Assembly (NCBI GenBank): GCA_963733765.1
Contig: CAVTEI010000003.1
Span: 1,054,001 to 1,118,000 of the forward strand
Direction of reading: 5' to 3'
DNA length: 64,000 nucleotides
DNA from: DATKAS01 sp963733765
GTDB taxonomy: Bacteria; Actinomycetota; Acidimicrobiia; Acidimicrobiales; DATKAS01
Shown here: one piece after another, positions 8,566-16,076 of the stretch
Position numbering within the stretch: the stretch's first letter is position 1
Layout: each line of letters opens with the position of its first letter
Position numbers and translations under genes: made by a program
The notes under the pieces: generated by a model
Databases searched by the model: none
What the model was told of the DNA's origin: nothing
Seen by the model: the letters and a program-made list of their open reading frames with translations, nothing else

Positions 8566-9735
8566 TCAGAGATCGATGCGGGCGAGCCAGAGCCCGGGTG
8601 CGTCGATCTCCGCCGGGGTCGGAAGCTCACGCGACGAGATCCAGAGGCGCGCCAGGCCCTCGGGGCCGGCGCGCTCGACGACTCCTTGCACGAAGTCGGC
8701 ACCGCGCTGCACCTGCTCGCGCGTGAGGGTGAGCCCGAGCAGGCGCGTCACGAACGCGTCGGACGGGTCGCTCTCCACCCGACGCCGCCGCAACGCCTCG
8801 GCGATCATCCCGTATGACGACAGCAGCTGGGCGCCGACTGAATCCATCACGTGGTCGGTGACGCCGATCAGCAGGGCCACGATCGCGTCGAGCCGCGGCA
8901 GCAACGCGCGTTGCTCGTCGGATTGGGTCGCGCCGAGCAGCATCTCGGGATCGGCGAACGCTGCCTGCAGTCCGCCGAGGCTCTGAGGGTCGCCGAGATC
9001 CAACGAGCCGAGCCGGTCTTCGAGCGCGTGGGGATCAGGCCGGTAGCCGGACACGTACGTCTGCATGAGCTCGGTGAGCTCGGCGCGAACATGAGGAACA
9101 CCGAGCACGGCGTGGGTCGTCACCTCGGAGAGGCACACCCACATCCGCAGATCCTCGAGCGGCAGCGACCACTCCGACGCGAACCGATCGAGATTCGTCG
9201 GCACCACGAGGAGCTCGTGGGAGACGGCGCGGGGGATGGGCAAGTCGTACTGGCCGAACGCCCGCTGCGCGAGGCGGCCCACCATGCTCCCCGCGGTCAC
9301 GCCGAGCATCATCGGCGTCAGCATCTTCATCAGACCGCCGAACAGGCTCGCGGTGGGATCGTCCGGGTCCTCTTCCTGGGCTGCTGGCGCGGACAGCGCC
9401 GTCGCCAGCTTCTCGAAGAGCGGTCGATACGCCTCGATCGTGTGATGCGCCCACAACGCGCGAGTCACGGGGAGCGGCGCGAGGGCCTTTCCGGTTGACG
9501 AGGCGGTGAGCCCCGTGGCCTGCGTTACGTGGAGCTCGGCGACGCGCACGAGCTGTTCGAGGTCGATGCGTGCGAGCGGATCCACGTTTGCCTCGGACTC
9601 GCCCTCGGCGGCCACGGCAATCGCGAGCTGACGTGCCGCCTCCCAGCTGAACGTTCCCTGGTTGCCGACCATCTTGGCCAGATCGGACAAGAACGGGACG
9701 CCCCGGAACGGGTCCGCTGGACCCTCGTCGCTCAC
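8566..9735 (-). CDS. DUF2342 (zincin_2) family putative metalloprotease with degenerate zinc motif
   Basis: This 389-aa protein belongs to the actinobacterial DUF2342 family (putative hydrolase, zinc-dependent metalloprotease). The N-terminus contains DPFRGVPFLSDLAKMVGNQG, and a Gly-rich helical section (MLGVTAGSMVGRLAQRAFGQYDLP) precedes the zincin core. At the position where members carry HExxH, this copy reads WVCLSEVTTHAV, so the first His is Ser and the spacing to the second His is changed. Proteolytic activity is therefore doubtful. The GTG start at 9735 has a -10 element exactly six bases upstream. Confidence 0.7.
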   Translation of the reverse strand: MSDEGPADPFRGVPFLSDLAKMVGNQGTFSWEAARQLAIAVAAEGESEANVDPLARIDLEQLVRVAELHVTQATGLTASSTGKALAPLPVTRALWAHHTIEAYRPLFEKLATALSAPAAQEEDPDDPTASLFGGLMKMLTPMMLGVTAGSMVGRLAQRAFGQYDLPIPRAVSHELLVVPTNLDRFASEWSLPLEDLRMWVCLSEVTTHAVLGVPHVRAELTELMQTYVSGYRPDPHALEDRLGSLDLGDPQSLGGLQAAFADPEMLLGATQSDEQRALLPRLDAIVALLIGVTDHVMDSVGAQLLSSYGMIAEALRRRRVESDPSDAFVTRLLGLTLTREQVQRGADFVQGVVERAGPEGLARLWISSRELPTPAEIDAPGLWLARIDL

Positions 9736-9740
9736 ATTGG

Positions 9741-9747
9741 CATGGTA
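9741..9747. promoter_or_regulatory. Overlapping divergent -10 elements
   Basis: On the minus strand TACCAT (9747-9742) lies six bases before GTG 9735. On the plus strand CATGGT (9741-9746) lies six bases before GTG 9753. Five base pairs are shared, so one site can act as the -10 for both genes. Confidence 0.55.
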
Positions 9748-9752
9748 GGTGG

Positions 9753-10868
9753 GTGGTGGCCGAGTCCCTCCCGCGCTCCGAGCCCTTCGCCGAAGGGCGG
9801 AAGCCGTTCGCCGAAGGGCGCACCGTGGTCGTCACCGGCGCGGCGGGCGCCGTCGGACGGCGCGTGCTCGCCCGTCTCGAACAGGACCCGGGTGTCGCGC
9901 GCGTCGTCGCCATCGACGTCGCCGACGTCATCCCCGGCCAACCGAAGACCGAGCAACGGCGGCTCGATCTCGCGCTGGCCGACGCGCCTGCACTTCTGAA
10001 GTCTGCCGACACGCTCATCCATCTCGCGTTCTCTTCCCGGACCGAGACAAACGAGCCCGAGGCGGCGCGCGTCAACGTCGAGACGACCAGCCGGCTCCTC
10101 GACGCCGCGAGCGCGAGCGGCGTGGACCAGGTCGTCGTCGTGTCGAGCGCCACCGTGTACGGCGCGTGGGCCAACAACCCCGTGCCCCTGACTGAGGACG
10201 CACCGCTGCGCCCGAACCCCGAGTTCGCGTACGCGGTGCACAAGGCGCAGGTCGAGCGACTCGTCGCCGACTGGGCTGACGCGCACGACGAGGCGAGCGT
10301 CGCGGTGCTGCGACCGGCGCTCGCGCTTGCCGAAGACGGTGCCGGGTGGATAACCCGCTGTCTCATGGGCGCGGCCGGAATCCGTGCGGGCGACAACGAC
10401 CCTCCGATGCAGTTCCTGCACCTCGACGACCTCGCATCTGCCGTCGAGCACGTCCGCCGCGGCCGGCTGTCGGGCCCGTTCAACGTCGCGCCCGACGGTT
10501 GGATCCCCGGCGATACGGCGCGAGCGCTTGTCGGCGACGGGCCCCGATTGCACCTACCCGACGGCGCGGCGACCCGCCTCGCCGAGTGGAGCTGGCGCAT
10601 GCGGCTCGGTCCGATGCCGCCGGGACTCGTGCCGTACACCCAGTTCCCCTGGGTCGTCGCGAGCGATCGCCTTCGCGCGAGCGGTTGGGAAACGCGCTGG
10701 AGCAACGAGGAGGCGTTCGTTGCCGGTCACGCCGGCTCGCCGTGGTCGATGCTGAGCCCCAAGCGACGACAAGAGCTCGCGCTCGGAGCGGCGGGGGTTG
10801 GGGCCGCCGCGTTCGGTATCGCCACCGGGCTGCTCGTCAGAAAGGCCCGTCGGACCTGGGGCTTGTGA
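9753..10868 (+). CDS. NAD-dependent epimerase/dehydratase with C-terminal membrane anchor
   Basis: This is an extended-SDR enzyme of 371 aa. It has the dinucleotide motif TGAAGAVGRRV, a Ser in VVSSATVYG and the YxxxK pair in YAVHK, so it should bind NAD(P) and act on a sugar nucleotide or a similar substrate. Two features are uncommon: the N-terminus carries a seven-residue duplication (EPFAEGR-KPFAEGR, encoded by two 21-bp repeats at 9781-9822), and the last 30 residues form a hydrophobic helix followed by RKARR, which suggests attachment to the inner face of the membrane. The GTG start fits the -10 at 9741. Confidence 0.8.
   Translation: MVAESLPRSEPFAEGRKPFAEGRTVVVTGAAGAVGRRVLARLEQDPGVARVVAIDVADVIPGQPKTEQRRLDLALADAPALLKSADTLIHLAFSSRTETNEPEAARVNVETTSRLLDAASASGVDQVVVVSSATVYGAWANNPVPLTEDAPLRPNPEFAYAVHKAQVERLVADWADAHDEASVAVLRPALALAEDGAGWITRCLMGAAGIRAGDNDPPMQFLHLDDLASAVEHVRRGRLSGPFNVAPDGWIPGDTARALVGDGPRLHLPDGAATRLAEWSWRMRLGPMPPGLVPYTQFPWVVASDRLRASGWETRWSNEEAFVAGHAGSPWSMLSPKRRQELALGAAGVGAAAFGIATGLLVRKARRTWGL
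9781..9822 (+). repeat. Two tandem 21-bp repeats inside the epimerase 5' end
   Basis: The units 9781-9801 and 9802-9822 differ at two positions. Each contains the near-palindrome ttcgccgaaggg. They encode the duplicated PFAEGR and may form hairpins in the mRNA. Confidence 0.8.
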
Positions 10869-10894
10869 CTACGACGACCCGGGGCGAGCGTCGA

Positions 10895-12175
10895 TCAGGG
10901 GTTCTCGGGTCTCTCGACGAGCGTCACTGTGGCGGTCTGGGCGACACCGTCGCGCAGATACGTCAATGGGATGGTCTCGCCCGGGAGGTAGCTGCGCAGT
11001 GTCACGACGAGTGCCGACATCGAGTCGATCTCGACGTCGCCCAGCTTGGTGATGACGTCGCCGACAGCAAGACCGGCGACCGCCGCCGGGCCGCCCTCCA
11101 CGACCTCGCGCAACATCGCGCCGCCCTGCGTCCCCAGCATCTGCTCCGCCTCGGTGGTCATATCGGCACCGCGCACGCCGAGCCAGACCCGGGCCACTGT
11201 TCCACCGTTCACGAGCTGCTCGGCGACCCGCCGAGCTTCCTCGACCGGGATGGCGAAGCCGAGGCCCTCAGTACCGGACTCGGTGAGCGCGACCGCGGTG
11301 GTGATGCCGATGAGCGTGCCGTTGGCGTCGAACAGCCCGCCTCCCGACGACCCGGCGGCGATGGAAGCGTCGGTCTGGATCATGCCGCCGAGCGGGGTGT
11401 CGGCACCGTGCGTGCGCACCGTGCGGTTCAGCGCGCTGACGATGCCAACCGTCACCGACGGCCCTCCTTCGAGCCCGAGCGGTGAACCGATGGCGATCGC
11501 CGGTTGGCCGACCTCGAGGCTCGAGGCCTTGCCGAGCAGCGCGGTGGGCAGGCCCGTGCCGTCGATCTTGACCACCGCGACGTCACTGTCGGGGTCCGCT
11601 CCGACGATCGTGCCGTCGTGCTCGGTGCCGTCGGCGAGCACGACGTTGACGCGAGTGGCCCCGTCGACGACGTGCGCGTTCGTGATCAGGTAGCCGTTGT
11701 TCCGGAACATCACGCCGGAGCCGCTCGCGGTGCCACCGGTGCCGATCACCTCGATCCGCACGATCGCAGGAGTCGCGTCGCGGACGACCTCGGCGACCGA
11801 CCCGGCGGGAGGGGACAAGGTCGCCGCGGCGGGCGCCACGGCCTCCCGCTCGACGACGATCCGCTCCACCACGGTCTGGTCGAGCGCGCCCGTCAGTGCG
11901 AGCAGGCCGACGGCGACGCCCGCGCCGAGCGCCCCCGTGGCGAGCGCCATTGGCCACGACGATCGCGATCGCGCCGGCGACGGCGCTCCGACTGCTCGGC
12001 TCGGCTCACCCGTGCCCACCTCGGAGGGGTGCCGCCAGATCCGATCGCTGGGGGGAAGCGGCTGACGGAATCCCGAGGGTTCTTCCTCGGGTCCCTCGTC
12101 CACTTCCACGTCGGGCAGGTTACCGATGGGCCTTGGCGCAGTTACCGCGCCCCGGGGTTCACGACTCGGGTCCAC
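10895..12175 (-). CDS. Membrane-anchored HtrA/DegP-type serine protease with PDZ domain
   Basis: This 426-aa protease has a cytoplasmic Pro-rich N-terminus (about 1-70), one transmembrane helix (about 75-97, MALATGALGAGVAVGLLAL), a trypsin-like domain and one C-terminal PDZ domain (about 320-420). The catalytic triad is visible as His in LITNAHVV, Asp in DSDVAVVK and Ser in AAGSSGGGLF, where the usual GNSGG is GSSGGG. Topology places the protease outside the cell, where it would degrade or process damaged envelope proteins. It starts at GTG 12175, divergent from moaE; no clear -10 was found for it. Confidence 0.88.
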   Translation of the reverse strand: MDPSREPRGAVTAPRPIGNLPDVEVDEGPEEEPSGFRQPLPPSDRIWRHPSEVGTGEPSRAVGAPSPARSRSSWPMALATGALGAGVAVGLLALTGALDQTVVERIVVEREAVAPAAATLSPPAGSVAEVVRDATPAIVRIEVIGTGGTASGSGVMFRNNGYLITNAHVVDGATRVNVVLADGTEHDGTIVGADPDSDVAVVKIDGTGLPTALLGKASSLEVGQPAIAIGSPLGLEGGPSVTVGIVSALNRTVRTHGADTPLGGMIQTDASIAAGSSGGGLFDANGTLIGITTAVALTESGTEGLGFAIPVEEARRVAEQLVNGGTVARVWLGVRGADMTTEAEQMLGTQGGAMLREVVEGGPAAVAGLAVGDVITKLGDVEIDSMSALVVTLRSYLPGETIPLTYLRDGVAQTATVTLVERPENP

Positions 12176-12209
12176 GACTCCCCTCGGGAGGGGACTTCGC
12201 GGTGCCGCC

Positions 12210-12215
12210 TAGCAT
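12210..12215 (+). promoter_or_regulatory. Leaderless -10 element (TAGCAT) of moaE
   Basis: TAGCAT is followed by gacgcg and GTG 12222, the same six-base spacing as at many genes in this window. Confidence 0.6.
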
Positions 12216-12221
12216 GACGCG

Positions 12222-12698
12222 GTGCTCGCGCCCCCCGTCGACGGTGACACCTGGTTGGCGCTCACCGATCAGCCTTTGCCCACGGGCGAGGTGGCCGACT
12301 GGGCCGTGCGTCCCGACTGTGGGGCGGTCGTGGTGTTCTCGGGCACTGCTCGCAACCACGCCGAGGGGCGACCCGAGGTCCAGGTGCTGGAGTACGAGGC
12401 CTACGAAGAACAGGTCGTGCCTCGTCTCGAGGCCATCGCAGCCGAAGCTCGCCGGCGGTGGCCGTCGACCCGCCGGCTTGCTCTGCTCCACCGGACGGGG
12501 CGCATCGACATCGGAGCATCGTCAGTCGTCGTGGCCGCGTCAGCCCCCCACCGCGACGACGCGTTCCAAGCGGCTCGGTTCTGCATCGACACGTTGAAGT
12601 CGTCGGTGCCGATCTGGAAACGCGAGACGTGGTCCGGTGGCTCGGAATGGGGACTCGACGCCCACGACCTGGTCGATGTGCCGAGCGAACCGCGATGA
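12222..12698 (+). CDS. moaE: Molybdopterin synthase catalytic subunit MoaE
   Basis: MoaE transfers sulfur from the MoaD thiocarboxylate to precursor Z to form molybdopterin. The 158-aa protein has the family hallmarks GAVVVFSGTARNHAEGR, LEYEAYEEQV, HRTGRIDIGASSVVV and the C-terminal VPIWKRETW containing the active-site Lys. No moaD or other cofactor gene is nearby. The start is leaderless GTG 12222, and the stop overlaps the next gene. Confidence 0.92.
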   Translation: MLAPPVDGDTWLALTDQPLPTGEVADWAVRPDCGAVVVFSGTARNHAEGRPEVQVLEYEAYEEQVVPRLEAIAAEARRRWPSTRRLALLHRTGRIDIGASSVVVAASAPHRDDAFQAARFCIDTLKSSVPIWKRETWSGGSEWGLDAHDLVDVPSEPR

Positions 12699-12934
12699 GC
12701 AGCATCATCTTCCTGCTTCTCGCCTTCGCGCTCAGCGCGTTGGGCACGGCCGTCCTCGTGTGGCGCAACCGGCAGCCGAACCGCATCGAAACAGGCATCA
12801 ATGAGTTCCAGCGGGAGATGCAGGCGCTGTCGCCTGAGTCCCGCCGGGTGGTCATGCCTGGGCAGGCGCCGTCAACGCGCCGACCGTTCAGCCGCGCCCC
12901 TTCCCAGGTGCCGCGCGACGACTCGGGGGAGTAG
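12695..12934 (+). CDS. Small membrane protein, function unknown
   Basis: This 79-aa protein has one N-terminal transmembrane helix (SIIFLLLAFALSALGTAVLVW) and a basic, Pro- and Ser-rich cytoplasmic tail. It starts inside the moaE stop (ATGA) and ends 3 bp before the mreB start, so it is cotranscribed with both. I recognise no family. Its place directly before mreB hints at a link to cell shape, but that is guesswork. Confidence 0.65.
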   Translation: MSSIIFLLLAFALSALGTAVLVWRNRQPNRIETGINEFQREMQALSPESRRVVMPGQAPSTRRPFSRAPSQVPRDDSGE

Positions 12935-12937
12935 GCC

Positions 12938-13942
12938 CTGGCCCGCGACCTCGCCATCGACCTCGGCACCGCCAACACCCTCGTATACGCCAAGGGGCGG
13001 GGCATCGTTTTGAACGAGCCTTCCGTGATCGCCCTCAACAGCCAAACGAACGAAGTGCTGGCCATGGGGCAAGAGGCATGGCAGATGATCGGGCGCACAC
13101 CCGGCTACATCGTCGCGGTTCGCCCGCTGCGCAAGGGTGCGATCACCGACTTCGACGTCACCCAGCGGATGATCCGCCTGTTGCTGCAGCGAGCCGGGGT
13201 GAGCCGGTTCAACCGACCCCGCGTCGTCATCTGCGTGCCGTCGGCCATCACCGAGGTCGAGCGGCGCGCCGTGACCGAGGCTGCTCGTCGAGCGGGAGCG
13301 GCCGACGCCCAGCTCATCGAGCAGCCGATGGCGGCGGCCATCGGTGCCGGGCTCCCGATTCACGAACCGATCGGCAACTTGGTGATCGACGTCGGCGGCG
13401 GCACGACCGAGACCGCGGTGATCTCGCTCGGAGGCATCGTCGCGATCCAAGCCATCCGCGTGGGGTCGTTCGACATCGACGCAGCGATCCAGAGCTATGT
13501 GCGGCGCGAGTACGGCATCGCAATCGGTGAGCGCACTGCCGAGGAGATCAAGGTCGCGATCGGATCGGCGTACCCGACGAGCGGCGAGCTGCGCGCTGAG
13601 GTCCGCGGGCGCGACCTGATGAGCGGTCTACCGAAGACCGTGATCCTGACACCGGAGGAGGTGCGGCAAGCGATCGATGAGCCGGTGTCGGCGATCGTGG
13701 AGTCGGTGATCGCGTGCCTCAGCAAGGCGCCGCCCGAGCTGTCACATGACTTCTTGTCGCGTGGCATGTCGCTCGTCGGCGGCGGCGGCATCCTCCGGGG
13801 CCTCGATCTGCGCATCGAGCGAGAGACGAAGGTGCCGGTGCATTTGGTCGAGGAGCCGCTCGAGTGCGTCGTGCTCGGAGCCGGCCATTGCATCGAGTCG
13901 TATGAGTCACTGAAGGTGATGTTCCTCGAGGCCCGCCGCTGA
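12938..13942 (+). CDS. mreB: Rod shape-determining protein MreB, apparent CTG start
   Basis: MreB is the bacterial actin that guides lateral wall synthesis. The 334-aa product begins ARDLAIDLGTANTLVY (phosphate 1 loop), has VIDVGGGTTETAVISLGG (phosphate 2) and GMSLVGGGGILRGLD (adenosine motif). An in-frame TAG lies at 12932-12934, and no ATG, GTG or TTG occurs before the conserved N-terminus; the first usable codon is CTG at 12938 with GGGGGAG at 12925-12931. Starting at ATG 13010 would delete the first nucleotide-binding loop. Either CTG is the true start or one base is wrong. No mreC, mreD or rodA follows. Confidence 0.88.
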   Translation: MARDLAIDLGTANTLVYAKGRGIVLNEPSVIALNSQTNEVLAMGQEAWQMIGRTPGYIVAVRPLRKGAITDFDVTQRMIRLLLQRAGVSRFNRPRVVICVPSAITEVERRAVTEAARRAGAADAQLIEQPMAAAIGAGLPIHEPIGNLVIDVGGGTTETAVISLGGIVAIQAIRVGSFDIDAAIQSYVRREYGIAIGERTAEEIKVAIGSAYPTSGELRAEVRGRDLMSGLPKTVILTPEEVRQAIDEPVSAIVESVIACLSKAPPELSHDFLSRGMSLVGGGGILRGLDLRIERETKVPVHLVEEPLECVVLGAGHCIESYESLKVMFLEARR

Positions 13943-13954
13943 GGGGGGTTCGCG

Positions 13955-14548
13955 TCAGCCGTCGTCGGGGAGCGCGGTGAGGTCTTCCGCGACCTGACGG
14001 ACTTGCCAGTCTCGATCGGTGAGGGCGCGGGTGAGCGCGGCATCCACGTCTGGTCCGTCGAAGGCCGCGAGGGCCACGACCGCGCGGCGGCGGACTGCGG
14101 CCTTGTCGTCCATCGCACCAAGGATCGCGGGGAGGCCGGTGTCCGCACCGATCGACCCCAACGCCGCGACGGCGGCTTCTCGCACGAGCGCGTCGGAGTG
14201 ACTCGTTGCCAGCTGCGACAGGCGCGCCACGACCTCGTCGGATTGCCCTGCGCCGCGTTCGCCGAGCGCCCATGCCGCGACCTCGACCACGGTGGCATCA
14301 CGCCGGTCGACGAGGGGGAGGAGCTCGACCTCGGGCACGTCGATCGCCAACTCGATCGCGCGACGCACGACATCTCGATCCGGATCGGCAAGCGCGAGAG
14401 TCAGATGTTCGGCGGTCAACGCCCCCAGGCGGGCCAGCGCCCCGAGGGCAGCGGCGCGCACGTCGGGGGAGGCGTCCTCGAGGGCTTTGGTCGCGGTCGG
14501 CACGTCGCCGAGGTAGCCGGCAACCACGACCTCGCGACGGCGGTTCAC
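13955..14548 (-). CDS. HEAT-repeat protein
   Basis: This 197-aa soluble protein consists of five to six helical HEAT/PBS-lyase-like repeats, for instance ASPDVRAAALGALARLG, SDALVREAAVAALGSIG and DKAAVRRRAVVALAAF. Such repeats form a curved scaffold for protein contacts. Its GTG start overlaps the stop of the upstream membrane-protein gene by four bases, so both are one operon. It is convergent with mreB, 12 bp away. The partner is unknown. Confidence 0.75.
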   Translation of the reverse strand: MNRRREVVVAGYLGDVPTATKALEDASPDVRAAALGALARLGALTAEHLTLALADPDRDVVRRAIELAIDVPEVELLPLVDRRDATVVEVAAWALGERGAGQSDEVVARLSQLATSHSDALVREAAVAALGSIGADTGLPAILGAMDDKAAVRRRAVVALAAFDGPDVDAALTRALTDRDWQVRQVAEDLTALPDDG

Positions 14549-14895
14549 CCGACGGCTTGACGGATGGTGAGCAGGGTCACCACGACGAGCACGGCGAGCG
14601 CGATCGCCAGCAGGGCGCCGACGACGGCGGTCACGATCCCGATGCCGAAGATCGAGCCGAGCCGCCGGTACCAGCGCGGCGGCCGATAGGGAGTTCCCGC
14701 CACCGCCCTCAGCGGCCGCCCGCGCGGGCCTTGGATCTCTTGGGGAACCGTCGGCCCACGGGCAGCGTTCTCCCCTTCGGCGCCCTTACGCCGGCCGGTG
14801 TTCGTGGCAGGCTGACGGCGGTCGCTGATCACCAAAACCGCCGTGGTGGCAACCGTCACGACGACCGCCAACACGCTGATCATCAAGGTGGACAC
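14545..14895 (-). CDS. Two-helix membrane protein, function unknown
   Basis: This 116-aa protein has a transmembrane helix at each end (LMISVLAVVVTVATTAVLVI and IGIVTAVVGALLAIALAVLV) around a basic, Pro-rich loop. I chose GTG 14895 because TACAGT (14911-14906) lies ten bases upstream; longer frames to 15006 run deep into the divergent protease gene. It is coupled to the HEAT-repeat gene downstream, and the pair may work together at the membrane. Confidence 0.55.
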   Translation of the reverse strand: MSTLMISVLAVVVTVATTAVLVISDRRQPATNTGRRKGAEGENAARGPTVPQEIQGPRGRPLRAVAGTPYRPPRWYRRLGSIFGIGIVTAVVGALLAIALAVLVVVTLLTIRQAVG

Positions 14896-16030
14896 GCTGA
14901 GCTCGACTGTACTTCCGACCGATGTCGCTCCCGATCCCTCCGAGGGTGGCGCTCCGAAGCGCCGGCACGGGTGGCGCTGGCTGTGGGTCATCGCTGGCGT
15001 CGTCATCGCCGGCCTGATCGCCTCGGCGTTCGTCTATCTGCCGTACTACGCATACACGCCGGGCTCGGCCACTGACACTGAGGGCGCGATCCTCGTCCAG
15101 GGCGCCGAGTCCTATCCGTCCGAAGGCGAGATCGACTTCACGACCGTGCGCATCAGGCGGGTCACGCCTCTGCGTGCCCTTCAGGCCTGGCTCGATCCGG
15201 CGATCGACGTCGTGTCCGAGCGGGCCTACCTCGGCAACTTCTCGCCGTCGGAGAACAAGTCGTTCAACCTCCAGCTGATGGGGGACTCGAAAGAGACGGC
15301 GATCTACGTCGCGCTCACGACCTTGGGCTACGACGTCGAAGTGTCTGGCGGGGGTGCAGTGGTTCGCCAGGTGTCGCCCGATGTGCCCGCCGCGTCCGTT
15401 CTGGAGGCGGGGGACGTGATCATCGCGGTGAACGGCGAGCCGGTGCACCTCGACAGTGATCTAGGCCCGATCTTGGCGGAGTTTCAACCGGGGGACCAGG
15501 TGACGCTCACGGTCGAAAGGCCCGTGGCGGGTTCGGCTGACCTCGGGGGTACGCAGGAGTTCGACACGCTCACGCTGCTCGTCACGCTCGCCGCCCGGGA
15601 GGACGGATCAGCGCTGATAGGGATCAGCCCCGGCACCCGCGACGATGTCGAGTTCGACTTCCCGATCGACGTCGACATCGACTCTGGTTCGGTCGGTGGA
15701 CCGTCGGCCGGCCTCGCGTTCACGCTCGGCATCATCGACGCGCTCACGCCCGGCGAGCTCACCGGCGGTCAGAAGGTTGCGACAACGGGCACGATCCGGC
15801 TCGACGGCACCGTCGGCCCAGTCGGCGGGGTGAAGCAGAAGACCGTGACCGTCGAGCGTGCGGGGGCGACGATGTTCCTCGTGCCGGCCGAAGAGGCCGA
15901 AGCGGCTCGTGCTGCAGCGGGCGAGGACTCGGACCTCGAGATCGTGGCGGTCGAGGATGTCGACGACGCCATCGCGGCGCTCGCGGCGCGGGGCGGCAAC
16001 GGTGCTGACCTCGTGACTTCCGCTGCGTGA
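14888..16030 (+). CDS. PDZ-Lon membrane protease (YlbL-like)
   Basis: The product (about 380 aa) has one N-terminal transmembrane helix (LWVIAGVVIAGLIASAFVYL) followed by the family signature YYAYTPG, a PDZ domain (about 140-225, GAVVRQVSPDVPAASVLEAG) and a Lon-type proteolytic domain with the catalytic Ser in SGSVGGPSAGLAFTLG and Lys in GGVKQK. This matches the secreted Lon-domain proteases (YlbL/SdrC family). The start is unsettled: GTG 14888 is given and ATG or GTG near 14843 is possible; both overlap the divergent gene. Confidence 0.82.
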   Translation: MDTLSSTVLPTDVAPDPSEGGAPKRRHGWRWLWVIAGVVIAGLIASAFVYLPYYAYTPGSATDTEGAILVQGAESYPSEGEIDFTTVRIRRVTPLRALQAWLDPAIDVVSERAYLGNFSPSENKSFNLQLMGDSKETAIYVALTTLGYDVEVSGGGAVVRQVSPDVPAASVLEAGDVIIAVNGEPVHLDSDLGPILAEFQPGDQVTLTVERPVAGSADLGGTQEFDTLTLLVTLAAREDGSALIGISPGTRDDVEFDFPIDVDIDSGSVGGPSAGLAFTLGIIDALTPGELTGGQKVATTGTIRLDGTVGPVGGVKQKTVTVERAGATMFLVPAEEAEAARAAAGEDSDLEIVAVEDVDDAIAALAARGGNGADLVTSAA

Positions 16031-16064
16031 GACGATTCCGGGCGGTAGCGGGCGTTCACGCTCG

Positions 16065-16070
16065 TAGATT
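16065..16070 (+). promoter_or_regulatory. Leaderless -10 element (TAGATT) of the MFS gene
   Basis: TAGATT is followed by gcgctg and ATG 16077, giving a start codon at the expected transcription start. Confidence 0.6.
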
Positions 16071-16076
16071 GCGCTG

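Noticed and set aside
14600..15006. Start of the two-helix membrane protein at 15006
   Set aside because: This would overlap the divergent protease gene by more than 100 bp; GTG 14895 lies downstream of a -10-like element.
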